From NCBI RefSeq assembly GCF_000980885.2, contig NZ_LBDA02000004.1:55411-119410 (forward strand): a stretch of 64,000 bases of DNA, given 5' to 3'. Both the position numbers and the translations under genes were made by a program. Origin of the DNA: Streptomyces malaysiense (GTDB lineage Bacteria; Actinomycetota; Actinomycetes; Streptomycetales; Streptomycetaceae). A model generated the notes under the pieces. It saw only the letters and a program-made list of their open reading frames with translations, ran no database searches and was not told the DNA's origin. This document shows, piece after piece, positions 28,804 to 38,163 of the stretch (the stretch's first letter is position 1; every line of letters begins with the position of its first letter).

Positions 28804-29856
28804 ATGGCCCTAAGCGGCCGGCACCGCCGGTACCAGCCGAACAGGATCAACCGCGCCTCGCTCACGGTCACGGCGGGCGGCGCGGGCCTCGCGCTCCCGC
28901 TGATCGCCGCGGGCACGGCCGCCGGCACGGCCACCGGGGCGGACGCCCGCACCGGCGGCGAGGCCGGCTCCCACGCGGGCCCGTCGGCCGGGGCCCGGGA
29001 CGCCGAGCCCGGTGGGGTCCTCGACGCCTCCGCCCATGATGTGCGCCCCCAGACCACGCCCCAGTCCCGGGCCGGCCGCACCACGATGTACACGGTGGTC
29101 CACGGCGACACCCTCTCCGGCATCGCCGACGAGCACCGTGTCCAGGGCGGCTGGCGGGAGCTCTACGCCGCCAACCGTGCCACCGTCGGCGCCGACCCCG
29201 ACCTGATCCTGCCGGGCGAACGGCTCGGCCTGCGCCCCGCGAAGGCGTCCCCCGGATCAGCCGAGGCCCCGACTGCGTCCGGGGCCACCAAGGCGCCGAC
29301 GTCCACGAAGGCGGCCGCCGGGACCGCCGGGGCCACGACCGGGAAGACGGTTTCACACCCGGCGAAGCCGAAGGTCCACCATCGGGCCGAGAGCGGCGAA
29401 AGCGGCAAGAACGCCAAGAGTGGCGAGAGTTCGACGGGTGGGACGAGTACGCACGGCGTCGTCGCCCCGGTCCACGCGGCCATCGGAACCGGGTACCGGG
29501 CGGCCGGCCCGCACTGGTCGAAGGGGTACCACACCGGCGTCGACTTCCTCGTGCCGACCGGAACCGCCGTGCGCGCCGCCGAGGCGGGGGAGGTGGTGGC
29601 CGCGGGCTGGGGCGGCTCCTACGGGTACCAGGTGGTGATCCGGCACGCCGACGGGCACTACACCCAGTACGGTCATCTGTCGGCCATCTCCGTGCGGGTC
29701 GGCCGGTACGTCGCCGCGGGCAGCCGGATCGCCCGCTCCGGGGCGACCGGCAACGTCACCGGCCCCCATCTGCACTTCGAGGTGCGCACGGGCCCCGGCT
29801 TCGGCACGGACGTCGACCCGCTGGCCTACCTCCGGGCCCACGGCGTCAGGATCTGA
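28804..29856 (+). CDS. LysM-M23 cell-wall peptidase
   Basis: A secreted peptidoglycan hydrolase of 350 residues. A basic N-terminus and Ala/Gly-rich hydrophobic stretch (about 1-45) act as the export signal. A LysM domain (about 97-145, YTVVHGDTLSGIADEHRVQG) binds glycan. A Ser/Thr/Ala/Lys linker leads to the M23 domain (about 225-350). Zinc ligands are visible in HTGVD and in HLHFEV near the end. Proteins of this type cleave peptide cross-links during growth, germination or resuscitation. I looked for the c-di-AMP riboswitch that precedes some Streptomyces wall hydrolase genes and did not find its consensus. The 3' end overlaps the convergent DMT gene by 11 bases. Confidence 0.9.
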   Translation: MALSGRHRRYQPNRINRASLTVTAGGAGLALPLIAAGTAAGTATGADARTGGEAGSHAGPSAGARDAEPGGVLDASAHDVRPQTTPQSRAGRTTMYTVVHGDTLSGIADEHRVQGGWRELYAANRATVGADPDLILPGERLGLRPAKASPGSAEAPTASGATKAPTSTKAAAGTAGATTGKTVSHPAKPKVHHRAESGESGKNAKSGESSTGGTSTHGVVAPVHAAIGTGYRAAGPHWSKGYHTGVDFLVPTGTAVRAAEAGEVVAAGWGGSYGYQVVIRHADGHYTQYGHLSAISVRVGRYVAAGSRIARSGATGNVTGPHLHFEVRTGPGFGTDVDPLAYLRAHGVRI

Positions 29857-30955
29857 CCCGCGGCCGCCGGTGCGGGACGGTCCGGCGGGCGTACGGCGCC
29901 GCCGGCGCGCGCTCCCCGGAGGGTACGGGCCCGCCCGCGTCCTGTCGGGCGGTGTCGCCCGCCGGGACGAGCAGTTCCCGCAGGCCCGGTGCCCTGAGTC
30001 CGTCCGCGTCCGCGGGACCTCGTGCGTTCTCGCCGTCGGCCCGCTGCCGCGGCACCGAGGGGGACCGCCCCGCGGGGGTCCGGCCCCCGGCGGCGGCCGA
30101 CGGCTCCGGGGCCGGAGCCCCCGTCTCCTCCATCCGCTCCGTCGTCAGCATGATCAGCCCGCCGGCCGCCAGCACCGCGCACCCCAGGGCGAGCAGGGTG
30201 CCCGTCGTGCCGTGGCGGAAGGTCTCGCCGAACATGAGGATGCCGACGACGGCGGCCAGTACCGGGTTGACCACGGTCGCCGTGGCGAGCGGCGCGGCCA
30301 GGCCGCCGCCCCCGTAGGAAGCCTGGGACAGCAGGACGCCGGCCACCGAGAACACGACGATCAGCGCCAGCGAGAAGAGGGTGCCGGAGGAGTCCAGGTC
30401 GCCGTCCCAGCCGACGGTGACGGACTTGGTGAACACCGAGGACATGCCGAACGCGGTGCCGGCCGCCGTCGCGATCAGCACACTGCGCACCGCGGGGTGC
30501 CGGTGGGCGGCCCGGCCCGCGCACATCAGCGCCACCACCGCGCCGCCGGTGACCACCGCGACGGCCAGCCGCTGGGCGGCGTCGAGCGCGTGGTCCTGGG
30601 AGGAGCCGACCAGGGAGAGCAGCCCGGCGAGCCCGACGGTGGCCATCACGGCGCCCCGCCAGGCGGCCGCCCCGGCCCGGCGGCCGACGCACAGCGCGGC
30701 CAGGGGCAGGGCGAAGACGATGGTCAGCGCGCCGAGCGGCTGGACGATGCTGAGCGGGCCGTAGGCCAGTGCCACCACGTGCAGCAGCCCACCGAGACCG
30801 TTGAGCGCGAGCGCGCCCCACCAACCGGGCCTGCGCAGCGGCAGGTACGCGGTGCCGGGCGACGTCACGGCGACGCGCTCCTGCACGATGGCGCCGCCCG
30901 CGTAGCCGAGGGCGGACACCAGCGACAGCAGCACGGACAGCGCGAGGGCGCTCAT
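29846..30955 (-). CDS. DMT-superfamily transporter (EamA/NIPA-like)
   Basis: A 369-residue membrane protein with about nine or ten hydrophobic helices in the first 280 residues, in the two-repeat pattern of drug/metabolite transporters. The second repeat reads ATVVNPVLAAVVGILMFGE, a typical EamA end. The last 90 residues are a charged, Pro/Gly/Arg-rich cytoplasmic tail. The substrate cannot be told. It is convergent with the M23 peptidase and divergent from the FhuF-like gene. Confidence 0.8.
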   Translation of the reverse strand: MSALALSVLLSLVSALGYAGGAIVQERVAVTSPGTAYLPLRRPGWWGALALNGLGGLLHVVALAYGPLSIVQPLGALTIVFALPLAALCVGRRAGAAAWRGAVMATVGLAGLLSLVGSSQDHALDAAQRLAVAVVTGGAVVALMCAGRAAHRHPAVRSVLIATAAGTAFGMSSVFTKSVTVGWDGDLDSSGTLFSLALIVVFSVAGVLLSQASYGGGGLAAPLATATVVNPVLAAVVGILMFGETFRHGTTGTLLALGCAVLAAGGLIMLTTERMEETGAPAPEPSAAAGGRTPAGRSPSVPRQRADGENARGPADADGLRAPGLRELLVPAGDTARQDAGGPVPSGERAPAAPYARRTVPHRRPRVRS

Positions 30956-31199
30956 CGGCCTCTCCCGCTCATCGGTGTCTCCTGTGCGTGCGGCGAGGGT
31001 CCTGGGCCCGGCGCGGCCTTCGGTCGGCTTCCATGGTCAGCACTCTGCCCGCTGGCGCCCTTCCCGTCGTCGTCCCTGAGCACGCAATGCGTCCTACTCC
31101 CGATGGAGTACACCGGTTCGGTGATCATCCCTGAGATGGGTTACCCAGGGGGAGCCCCCGGACAACCGGTGCGCGAACGGGCCTGGTACGAGTGTCCTC

Positions 31200-31970
31200 G
31201 TGGACCTGGACCCCGAACTCGCCGCCCTCCGCCCGCCGGGCCCCTTCTTCGCCCTGCGCACGGTCCCCTGCGGGGACCCGGCCGGGCTGCCGGCCCTCGC
31301 GAGGGCCTATGCCCCTGACGGCCCCGGCGATCCCCTGACCGCACGCGTGGACATCGTCGCCCGGCGTCTGCGCACCCCCGAACCCCGGGTCGCCGCCTCC
31401 CTCGCCCAGCAGGGCCTGGCCGCCCGGCTCTGGTCGGTCGCGCTCGGCTGCGCCGTCCTCTACGGCCGGCTGCCGGACCTGCGCCCGAGCCTGCTGCGCT
31501 GGGACGTCGAGGCGTCCGCGCCCGACGACCTGTGGCTCACCGAGGTCCGCCGGGGACCAGGGGACGCCGCCGGCACCGCCGCCGCCCTCGCGGACACCGT
31601 GCTGCTCGGCCATCTGGAGCCCCTGGGGAAGACCCTGAGGGACCATTACGGGGTGGCGGCCGGGCTGCTGTGGGGCAACGCGGGCTCCGCGCTCGCCGGG
31701 GCCGCGCGGGAACTGGAGCGCTGGTCCCGCGCGCAGGGCCGCACCGGCACGGCGGCACGCACCCGCGCCCTCACCGGTGAACTCTTCGGCCACCCCCTGC
31801 TGCGGGACACCGGCACCCGCACCGGCACCGCCTTCCGCCGCCGCAGCTGCTGCCTGTACTACCGGGTCCCGGGCGGCGGGGTGTGCGGCGACTGCTGCTT
31901 CCCCCGGCCCCCGGCGGCACCGCCCGCCCCAACCGCCGTACCGGACAAGGGAGATCCGCCGGCCGGCTGA
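31200..31970 (+). CDS. FhuF-like (2Fe-2S) protein
   Basis: A 256-residue protein whose C-terminus carries RRSCCLYYRVPGGGVCGDCC, the Cys-Cys...Cys-x-x-Cys pattern that holds the 2Fe-2S cluster in FhuF-type ferric siderophore reductases. The central region (LAARLWSVALGCAVLYGRLPDL) fits the family. It may reduce ferric siderophores in the cytoplasm, but no siderophore transport genes are adjacent. It starts at the GTG at 31200; the ribosome site is weak. Confidence 0.75.
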   Translation: MDLDPELAALRPPGPFFALRTVPCGDPAGLPALARAYAPDGPGDPLTARVDIVARRLRTPEPRVAASLAQQGLAARLWSVALGCAVLYGRLPDLRPSLLRWDVEASAPDDLWLTEVRRGPGDAAGTAAALADTVLLGHLEPLGKTLRDHYGVAAGLLWGNAGSALAGAARELERWSRAQGRTGTAARTRALTGELFGHPLLRDTGTRTGTAFRRRSCCLYYRVPGGGVCGDCCFPRPPAAPPAPTAVPDKGDPPAG

Positions 31971-32060
31971 GATCCGTACCGCGGGGCGGCAGCCGGGCGT
32001 GTTTTCTCACGATCCGTCAAATCACCCTCGCCGCGACGCGTTTACCCTCTCACGCCGCGT

Positions 32061-32081
32061 AATGCCCGGATTCACGGCATT
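32061..32081. promoter_or_regulatory. Inverted-repeat operator candidate before the GH92 gene
   Basis: AATGCC (32061-32066) and GGCATT (32076-32081) form a perfect 6-bp inverted repeat with a 9-base spacer, about 50 bases before the GH92 start. It could be a repressor site for sugar-responsive control. Confidence 0.35.
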
Positions 32082-32131
32082 CGCCCGCCACGATGCAGGC
32101 AACGATGTCGAACCTCCGGAGGTCATCCGAG

Positions 32132-34453
32132 ATGAGAGGGACCCGGCGCACACGGCTGTGCCTGGCCTGGGTGATGGCAGCGTCCGCGCTGATCGCCACC
32201 CCCGCCGCGGGAGCCGCCGAGCGGACCGACGGCCACCTCACCGACCTGGTGAACCCCTTCATCGGGAGCCAGGACGAGGGGAACACCTTCCCCGGCGCCG
32301 CCGTGCCCTTCGGCATGGTGCAGCTCTCGCCCGACACCGGTCACAACACCGGTTACGACTACACCCAGAGCCGGATCCGCGGCTTCTCGCTGGTCCACCT
32401 GTCGGGTGTGGGCTGCCGGATCGGCGGCGACCTGCCCGTGCTGCCCACCACCGGCGACGTGGAGCAGACCGACGACGCCAAGTACGCGGCCTCCTTCACG
32501 CACGACGACGAGGCGGCGAGCCCCGGCTACTACCGCGTCGGCCTCGGCTCCGGCATCCGCGCCGAGTTGACCGCCTCCGCCCGCACCGGGGTGCAGCGCT
32601 ACACCTTCCCCGCCACCACCAAGGCCAACGTCCTGCTGAACGCCGCCCAGTCGCTGCACAGGACGAGCGGCGGCAAGGTGGAGATCCTGGACGACCGCAC
32701 CGTACGCACCGAGATCACCGGGCACGGCTTCTGCCGGGACACCGGGCCGTACACGGTCTACACGATCACCCGTTTCAGCCGGCCCTTCACCGCGTACGGC
32801 ACCTGGGACGGAGCCACCGTCACCGCGGGCTCGCGCAGCGGGCACGGCGGTGCCTATGTCCGCTTCGACACCACCGGGGACCGCACGGTCGAGGCGACCA
32901 CCGCGCTGTCGTACGTCGACCCGGCCGGCGCGGCGGGCAATCTGCGGGCCGAGGGCGGCCGGTCGTTCGACACCGTGCGCCGGGCGGCCCGCGAGCGGTG
33001 GGAGGCGCGGCTGGCGGGGGTGCGGGTGCGGGGCGGCGGCGACACCCTGCGCCGCACGTTCTACTCCTCGCTGTACCGGTCGTACCTCGCGCCCAACATC
33101 GGCGGCGACGCCGACGGCCGCTACTTCGGCTGGGACCGGCGCGTCCACCACGCGAACGGGTTCACGTACTACCAGAACTGGTCGCTCTGGGACACCTACC
33201 GCACCCAGGCCCAGCTGCTCGCCCTGCTCGCGCCGCGCGAGGCGCGGGACATGGCCCGCTCGGTGGTGGCGATCGACGAGGACGGCGGCTGGCTGCCCAA
33301 GTGGGGGTACGGCCCGGTCGAGACCAACGTGATGAGCGGCGACCCGGTGACCCCGTTCCTGACCACGGCCTATCAGATGGGCCTGCTGAAGGGGTTCGAG
33401 GAGCGGGCGTACCGGGCGCTGCGCAAGAACGCGGACGGGGTGCCGCCCGCCGCCAACCCGGGGATCGGGCGCGAGGCCAACGCCGAGTACATCAAGTACG
33501 GCTTCGCCCCGTTCGAGAAGGACCGGCCGCCGGCCAAGATGGGCGACTCCGACTACCACCACGGTGCCTCCGTCACCCTGGAGTACGCCCTCGCCGACGC
33601 CATGCTCGCCCAGATGGCCCGGGGCCTCGGGCATGACGCCGACGCGGCCCGGTACGCCGCCCGCTCGCGTAACTACCGCACCGTCTTCGACCCCTCGACC
33701 GGCTTCTTCCGGGCCCGCGACGCCTCCGGCGCCTTCACCGGCTCCACCGACCCGGCGCTCGGCACCGGCTTCCACGAGGGCACGGCCTGGCAGTACCAGT
33801 GGCTGGTCCCGCAGGACCTGGCCGGCATGATCGGCCTGATCGGCGGCAAGCGCGCCGCCGACGACCGCCTCGACTCCTTCTTCGCCTACGACCGGCTGCT
33901 CGCCGATCCGGCGAGGACGGCCCGTGAGGTGTGGGTGCACGGCGACGCGTACGCCTACTACAACGCGGCCGTCTACAACCCGATGAACGAGCCCGACCTC
34001 ATCGCGCCCTACACCTACCTCGCCACCGGCCAGCCCTGGAAGACCACCGACGTCGTGCACGCGGCCCTGACCCTGTTCACCGACGGCCCCACCGGCATGA
34101 CCGGCAACGACGACCTCGGCACCATGTCCGCCTGGAACGTGCTCTCGTCCATCGGGCTCTTCCCGATCCAGCCGGGCTACGACACCTGGGGCCTGTCCAC
34201 CCCGGTCTTCGACCGCGTCGACCTGATCCTGGACCGCCGCTACTGGCCGAGCGGCGGCCTGACCATCACCGCGCCCGGCACCTCGGCCGCCGACCGCTAC
34301 GTCCAGAACGTGCGCGTCGACGGTTCGGCCCACGGGCGGACCTATCTGACGACGCGTGCGCTGCGCTCCCTGCGCTCGCTGGCGTTCACGGTCGGCCCGC
34401 GCCCGTCGGAGTGGGGTACGTCGGCCCAGGCGGCGCCCCCGGTACTGAAGTGA
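32132..34453 (+). CDS. Secreted GH92 alpha-1,2-mannosidase
   Basis: An exo-acting alpha-mannosidase of family GH92, 773 residues, Ca2+-dependent in known members. A Sec signal peptide with basic N-terminus and hydrophobic core ends near TPAAGAAE (about residue 29). The N-terminal beta-sandwich starts VNPFIGS and contains NTFPGAAVPFGMVQLSPDT. The catalytic (alpha/alpha)6 barrel has DTYRTQ, GDSDYHHG, EGTAWQYQW and TGNDDLGTMSAW, all GH92 hallmarks. I start at the ATG at 32132, with GGAGG 9 bases upstream and the cleanest signal peptide; ATGs at 32093 and 32105 are in frame. It probably trims mannan or N-glycans outside the cell. Confidence 0.93.
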   Translation: MRGTRRTRLCLAWVMAASALIATPAAGAAERTDGHLTDLVNPFIGSQDEGNTFPGAAVPFGMVQLSPDTGHNTGYDYTQSRIRGFSLVHLSGVGCRIGGDLPVLPTTGDVEQTDDAKYAASFTHDDEAASPGYYRVGLGSGIRAELTASARTGVQRYTFPATTKANVLLNAAQSLHRTSGGKVEILDDRTVRTEITGHGFCRDTGPYTVYTITRFSRPFTAYGTWDGATVTAGSRSGHGGAYVRFDTTGDRTVEATTALSYVDPAGAAGNLRAEGGRSFDTVRRAARERWEARLAGVRVRGGGDTLRRTFYSSLYRSYLAPNIGGDADGRYFGWDRRVHHANGFTYYQNWSLWDTYRTQAQLLALLAPREARDMARSVVAIDEDGGWLPKWGYGPVETNVMSGDPVTPFLTTAYQMGLLKGFEERAYRALRKNADGVPPAANPGIGREANAEYIKYGFAPFEKDRPPAKMGDSDYHHGASVTLEYALADAMLAQMARGLGHDADAARYAARSRNYRTVFDPSTGFFRARDASGAFTGSTDPALGTGFHEGTAWQYQWLVPQDLAGMIGLIGGKRAADDRLDSFFAYDRLLADPARTAREVWVHGDAYAYYNAAVYNPMNEPDLIAPYTYLATGQPWKTTDVVHAALTLFTDGPTGMTGNDDLGTMSAWNVLSSIGLFPIQPGYDTWGLSTPVFDRVDLILDRRYWPSGGLTITAPGTSAADRYVQNVRVDGSAHGRTYLTTRALRSLRSLAFTVGPRPSEWGTSAQAAPPVLK

Positions 34454-34469
34454 CCTCAAGCTTCACCCG

Positions 34470-34510
34470 AGTCCCGCCCCGTTCGGAGGGGCGGGACTTT
34501 ATCTTTTGTT
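34470..34510 (+). terminator. Rho-independent terminator after GH92
   Basis: A perfect 11-bp stem (AGTCCCGCCCC and GGGGCGGGACT) with a 7-base loop is followed by TTATCTTTTGTT. This is the only hairpin in the window with a clear U-tract. Confidence 0.9.
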
Positions 34511-34598
34511 AACTCAGTGCATATCGATCGAACTTGACCGTAATCGACACTCGGGGATTGACTGAAGCTCCCTTCCGCCGACGCGCGAGGCAAGCCCG

Positions 34599-35930
34599 AT
34601 GACCTCCGATCTGCTCGCTCCCCTCGACCTGGCCTTCTGGAACATCGAGTCCGACCGGTACCCGATGCACCTCGGCGCGCTCGGCGTGTTCGGCGCGCAC
34701 TCGCCCACCGCGGGCGCCCACGCCGCCGACCTGCTCGCCGCCCGCGCCGCCGCGGTCCCCGGCCTCCGCCTGCGCATCCGGGACGTCTGGGGGCCGCTCG
34801 CCTTCGGCGGCGCCACCCGCGAGGCGGACCCGGACTTCGATCCGCTGAACCATGTACGGCTGCACGCGCCGGCCGGCGACTTCCACGCGGCCGCCGGACG
34901 GCTGATGGAACGTCCGCTGGAGCGGGGCCGGCCGCCCTGGGAGGCGCACGTCCTGCCCGGCGAGGACGGGGTCTCCTTCGCCGTGCTCTTCAAGTTCCAC
35001 CACGCCCTCGCCGACGGACTGCGCGCGCTCAGACTCGCCGCGGGCGTCCTCGATCCGACGGACCTGCCCGAGCGGCCGGCGCGCCCCGCCGAGCCGCCGC
35101 GCCGCGCCCTGCCGGACGTGCGCGAGCTGCCCGGCATGCTCCCCGGCCTGGTCAGGGGTGCCCTCTCCGATGTGGGCCGGGCCCTGGACATCGGGGCCTC
35201 CCTCGCCCTGTCCACGCTGCGCATGCGCCCCAGCGACGCGCTCGCCTCCCCGCCCAGCGGCACCCGCCGCACCGCCGGTGTCGTCCTCGACATCGACGAT
35301 GTGCACCGGGTGCGCAAGACGGCCGGCGGCACCGTCAACGACGTCCTCATCGCGGTCGTCGCCGGAGCGCTGCGCCGCTGGCTCGACGAACGCGGCGACG
35401 GCAGCGCGGGGGTGGCGCCGCGCGCCCTGATCCCCGTCTCCCGGCGCCGTCCGCGCACCGCCCAGCCACCCGGCAACCGGCTCTCCGGCTACCTGATACG
35501 GCTCCCCGTGGACGAGCCCGACCCGCTCGGCCGGCTCGCCGCCGTGCGCACCGCGATGGTCCGCAACAAGGACGCGGGACCCGACCGGGGCGCCGGCGCG
35601 GTCGCGCTGCTCGCCGACCATGTGCCGGCCCTCGGCCACCGGCTCGGCGGCCCGCTCGTCGGCCAGGCCGCGCGGCTGTGGTTCGACATCCTGGTCACGA
35701 GCGTGCCGCTGCCCGGAGTGGGGCTGCGGCTCGGCGGCCACCAGCTCAGCGAGGTCTACCCGCTGGCCCCGCTCGCGCCAGGCCAGTCGCTGGCGGTCGC
35801 GATCTCGACGTACCGCGGGCGGGTGCACTACGGCCTGGTCGCGGACGCGGCGGCGGTACCGGACCTCGACCGGTTCGCGCGCGCGGTGTCGACGGAGGCG
35901 GAGGCGCTGCTGGCGGCGTGCGACTGCTGA
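34599..35930 (+). CDS. Wax ester synthase/diacylglycerol acyltransferase (WS/DGAT)
   Basis: Transfers acyl groups from acyl-CoA to diacylglycerol or fatty alcohols, forming storage lipid. The catalytic motif HHxxxDG is present as FHHALADG at about residue 133. The N-terminus (LAPLDLAFWNIESDRYPMHLG) and the C-terminal DUF1298-type region (LVTSVPLPG and AISTYRGRVHYGL) fit the family's two halves. Length is 443 residues. It is a single gene behind a strong terminator, so it has its own promoter in the AT-rich 34500-34560 region. Confidence 0.9.
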   Translation: MTSDLLAPLDLAFWNIESDRYPMHLGALGVFGAHSPTAGAHAADLLAARAAAVPGLRLRIRDVWGPLAFGGATREADPDFDPLNHVRLHAPAGDFHAAAGRLMERPLERGRPPWEAHVLPGEDGVSFAVLFKFHHALADGLRALRLAAGVLDPTDLPERPARPAEPPRRALPDVRELPGMLPGLVRGALSDVGRALDIGASLALSTLRMRPSDALASPPSGTRRTAGVVLDIDDVHRVRKTAGGTVNDVLIAVVAGALRRWLDERGDGSAGVAPRALIPVSRRRPRTAQPPGNRLSGYLIRLPVDEPDPLGRLAAVRTAMVRNKDAGPDRGAGAVALLADHVPALGHRLGGPLVGQAARLWFDILVTSVPLPGVGLRLGGHQLSEVYPLAPLAPGQSLAVAISTYRGRVHYGLVADAAAVPDLDRFARAVSTEAEALLAACDC

Positions 35931-36223
35931 GGGGCGGTGCCTCGGCAGGTCGGCCGGGCGCGGTGCGTCACGGGCCCGGCCCTGCCCCGCCGGGCCGGGG
36001 CCCGTGACGGGCGTGGCCGGCGCGTTGTGCGGGGCCGCCGGTGCTCGTGGGACAGCCGAGGGCGCCGGGCCGGCCCGGCCCACGCTCCGCACCGGCCACG
36101 CCCCCCGCCCCTGCTCCCGCTCCGGCCGGGTTTCGCTTCCCCCTCCCGCGCTCCGTTAAAATTTCGCGTTCGACAGCGGGCGCGAGTCGGAGCGCTGCGC
36201 GGGATCAGGGAAACGGCAGCGCG

Positions 36224-37732
36224 ATGACGGTGACAGAAGACGGCCCCATGGCCACGGACCCCATGGCCGCGGAAGAGGTCGTCCACGGCCCGGGGATCGA
36301 CCCCGAGCGCCTGGCCGTCTGCCTCAGCGTGCTGGAGGAGCTCGACACGATCGACGTCGACCACCCCGACGCGATCCTGGTGCGCCGGGCCACCTCGCAC
36401 ATCTACCGGACGGTCAAGCAGCGCCGCCGCCAGGAGCGCCGGGCCGCCAAGACCGCGCACGACCGCGCGGTCACCGAGGCCACGGCCACCGGCTCCGCCG
36501 AGCGCATCGACGACGAGACCGAGGGCATCCTGCCCTCCTCGAAGGTCGAGGAGGGGCGCATCGCGGGCATACTCCAGCGCCCGCGCTCCTGCTACACCTG
36601 CAAGACCCGCTACGTCGAGGTCGACTACTTCTACCACCAGCTCTGTCCCCGGTGCGCCCAGCTGAACCGCGCCAAGCGGGACGCCCGCGCCGACCTCGGC
36701 GGCAAGCGCGCCCTGCTCACCGGAGGCCGTGCCAAGATCGGCATGTACATCGCGCTGCGGCTGCTGCGCGACGGTGCGCACACGACGATCACCACCCGGT
36801 TCCCCAAGGACGCCATCCGCCGCTTCAAGGCGATGGAGGACTCGGCGCAGTGGCTGCACCGCCTGGAGGTCGTCGGCATCGACCTGCGCGACCCGGCGCA
36901 GGCCGTGTCCCTGGCCGAGCGGGTCACCGAGGCCGGGCCGCTCGACATACTGATCAACAACGCGACGCAGACCGTGCGCCGGCTGCCCTCGGCGTACGCC
37001 GCGCTGGTCGAGGGCGAGAGCGCCCCGCTGCCCGCCGGTGAGCTCCCCGCCCATCATGTGATCGGCGCCTTCAACTCCGGCGCCGTCGACGGCATCGCCG
37101 CGCTGCCCGTCGGCGCCGGCGGTCTGGACGCGCAGAAGGTCGCCGACCTCGCGCTGGTCGCGGGCAACGCCAGTGTCGCCCGGCACCTGGACGGGACCGC
37201 GATCGACGCGGGCGGCCTGGTCCCGGACGTCGTGGACACCAACACCTGGGTGCAGTCCATCGAGCAGATCTCCCCGGTGGAGCTGCTGGAGACCCAGCTG
37301 TGCAACTACACGGCTCCGTTCATCCTGATCAGCATGCTCCGCCCGGCGATGGCCGACGCGGCCCGCAAGGCGGCACGCGGACGGTCGTACGTCGTCAACG
37401 TCTCCGCGATGGAGGGGGTGTTCAGCCGCGGCTACAAGGGCGCCGGGCACCCGAACACGAACGCCGCGAAGGCGGCCATGAACATGGTGACGCGGACCAG
37501 CGCCCAGGAGATGTTCGACACCGACGGCATCCTCATGACCTCCGTCGACACCGGCTGGATCACCGACGAGCGCCCGCACTACGACAAGCTGCGCCTCGCC
37601 GAGGCCGGTTTCCACGCGCCCCTCGACCTGGTCGACGGCGCGGCCCGCGTCTACGACCCGATCGTCCGCGGCGAGGCCGGCGACGACGTGTACGGCGTCT
37701 TCCTCAAGGACTACGCGCCCGGCAAGTGGTAG
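36224..37732 (+). CDS. Atypical SDR oxidoreductase with an internal zinc-ribbon-like motif
   Basis: A 502-residue protein. Residues 1-115 are helical and charged. At about 124-146 are two Cys-x-x-Cys pairs (CYTCKTRY and LCPRCAQ) spaced like a zinc ribbon. The rest is a Rossmann SDR domain: the cofactor loop is TGGRAKIG and the NNAG position reads INNATQ. In the active site the Ser lies in VVNVSAMEG, but where YxxxK is expected the sequence is TNAAK, so the catalytic Tyr is replaced. The Thr-Asn-x-x-Lys form appears in relatives I recall, so it is probably a family trait. The substrate is unknown. The ATG at 36224 lies 293 bases after the WS/DGAT gene. Confidence 0.82.
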   Translation: MTVTEDGPMATDPMAAEEVVHGPGIDPERLAVCLSVLEELDTIDVDHPDAILVRRATSHIYRTVKQRRRQERRAAKTAHDRAVTEATATGSAERIDDETEGILPSSKVEEGRIAGILQRPRSCYTCKTRYVEVDYFYHQLCPRCAQLNRAKRDARADLGGKRALLTGGRAKIGMYIALRLLRDGAHTTITTRFPKDAIRRFKAMEDSAQWLHRLEVVGIDLRDPAQAVSLAERVTEAGPLDILINNATQTVRRLPSAYAALVEGESAPLPAGELPAHHVIGAFNSGAVDGIAALPVGAGGLDAQKVADLALVAGNASVARHLDGTAIDAGGLVPDVVDTNTWVQSIEQISPVELLETQLCNYTAPFILISMLRPAMADAARKAARGRSYVVNVSAMEGVFSRGYKGAGHPNTNAAKAAMNMVTRTSAQEMFDTDGILMTSVDTGWITDERPHYDKLRLAEAGFHAPLDLVDGAARVYDPIVRGEAGDDVYGVFLKDYAPGKW

Positions 37733-37744
37733 GAGACGCCGCGC

Positions 37745-37778
37745 ACTGATCTCCGGGGTCCTCCCCCCGGAGGTCAGT
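37745..37778. terminator. Bidirectional hairpin between the SDR and HD-like genes
   Basis: Arms 37745-37758 and 37765-37778 pair at 13 of 14 positions, and the remaining pair is G-U on one strand. It lies between two convergent genes and overlaps the end of the HD-like gene. Confidence 0.65.
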
Positions 37779-38163
37779 CGACCGCGTCGAGCCGGCAGCG
37801 GCGGGCGGCGACCAGCTCCAGGACCGTGCGCCAGTCCTCCGGAACACCGGCGTCGAACCCCGCAGTAAGGCCCTCCTCGCGGGCCAGCCGCAGGAGATCG
37901 TCGTCGGCGGTGTCCGCCTCCCCGCGCACCAGCCGGTACACCCGCTCCCCGAGCAGCGGCCGCACCGCCGCGGCGGCGCGGCGCGCCGAGTCCGCCTCGT
38001 CCCCCGGGGCCGGTAGCGGCCCGATGCCCTGCACCAGCCCCGCCACCTGGAGCTCCTTGTCTGCGGGGCGGCCACGGCGCAGCAGCGCGGCGGTCCGCAG
38101 CGCGTGCTGGGTCCGTCCGGCGTGCAGCAGGTCCATCAGCTCCTCGACGCTGCGCAGCTCCAT
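37774..38163 (-). CDS. HD-domain-like protein lacking the metal-binding HD pair
   Basis: A 129-residue helical protein. TQHALRTAALLRRG followed by LQVAGLVQGIGPL lines up with small HD-domain proteins, where the latter segment normally reads like LLHDIGHL. Here the His-Asp pair is Gln-Gly, so phosphohydrolase chemistry is unlikely. It may be a regulatory or binding relative. It starts at the ATG at 38163. It is convergent with the SDR gene. Confidence 0.6.
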   Translation of the reverse strand: MELRSVEELMDLLHAGRTQHALRTAALLRRGRPADKELQVAGLVQGIGPLPAPGDEADSARRAAAAVRPLLGERVYRLVRGEADTADDDLLRLAREEGLTAGFDAGVPEDWRTVLELVAARRCRLDAVD

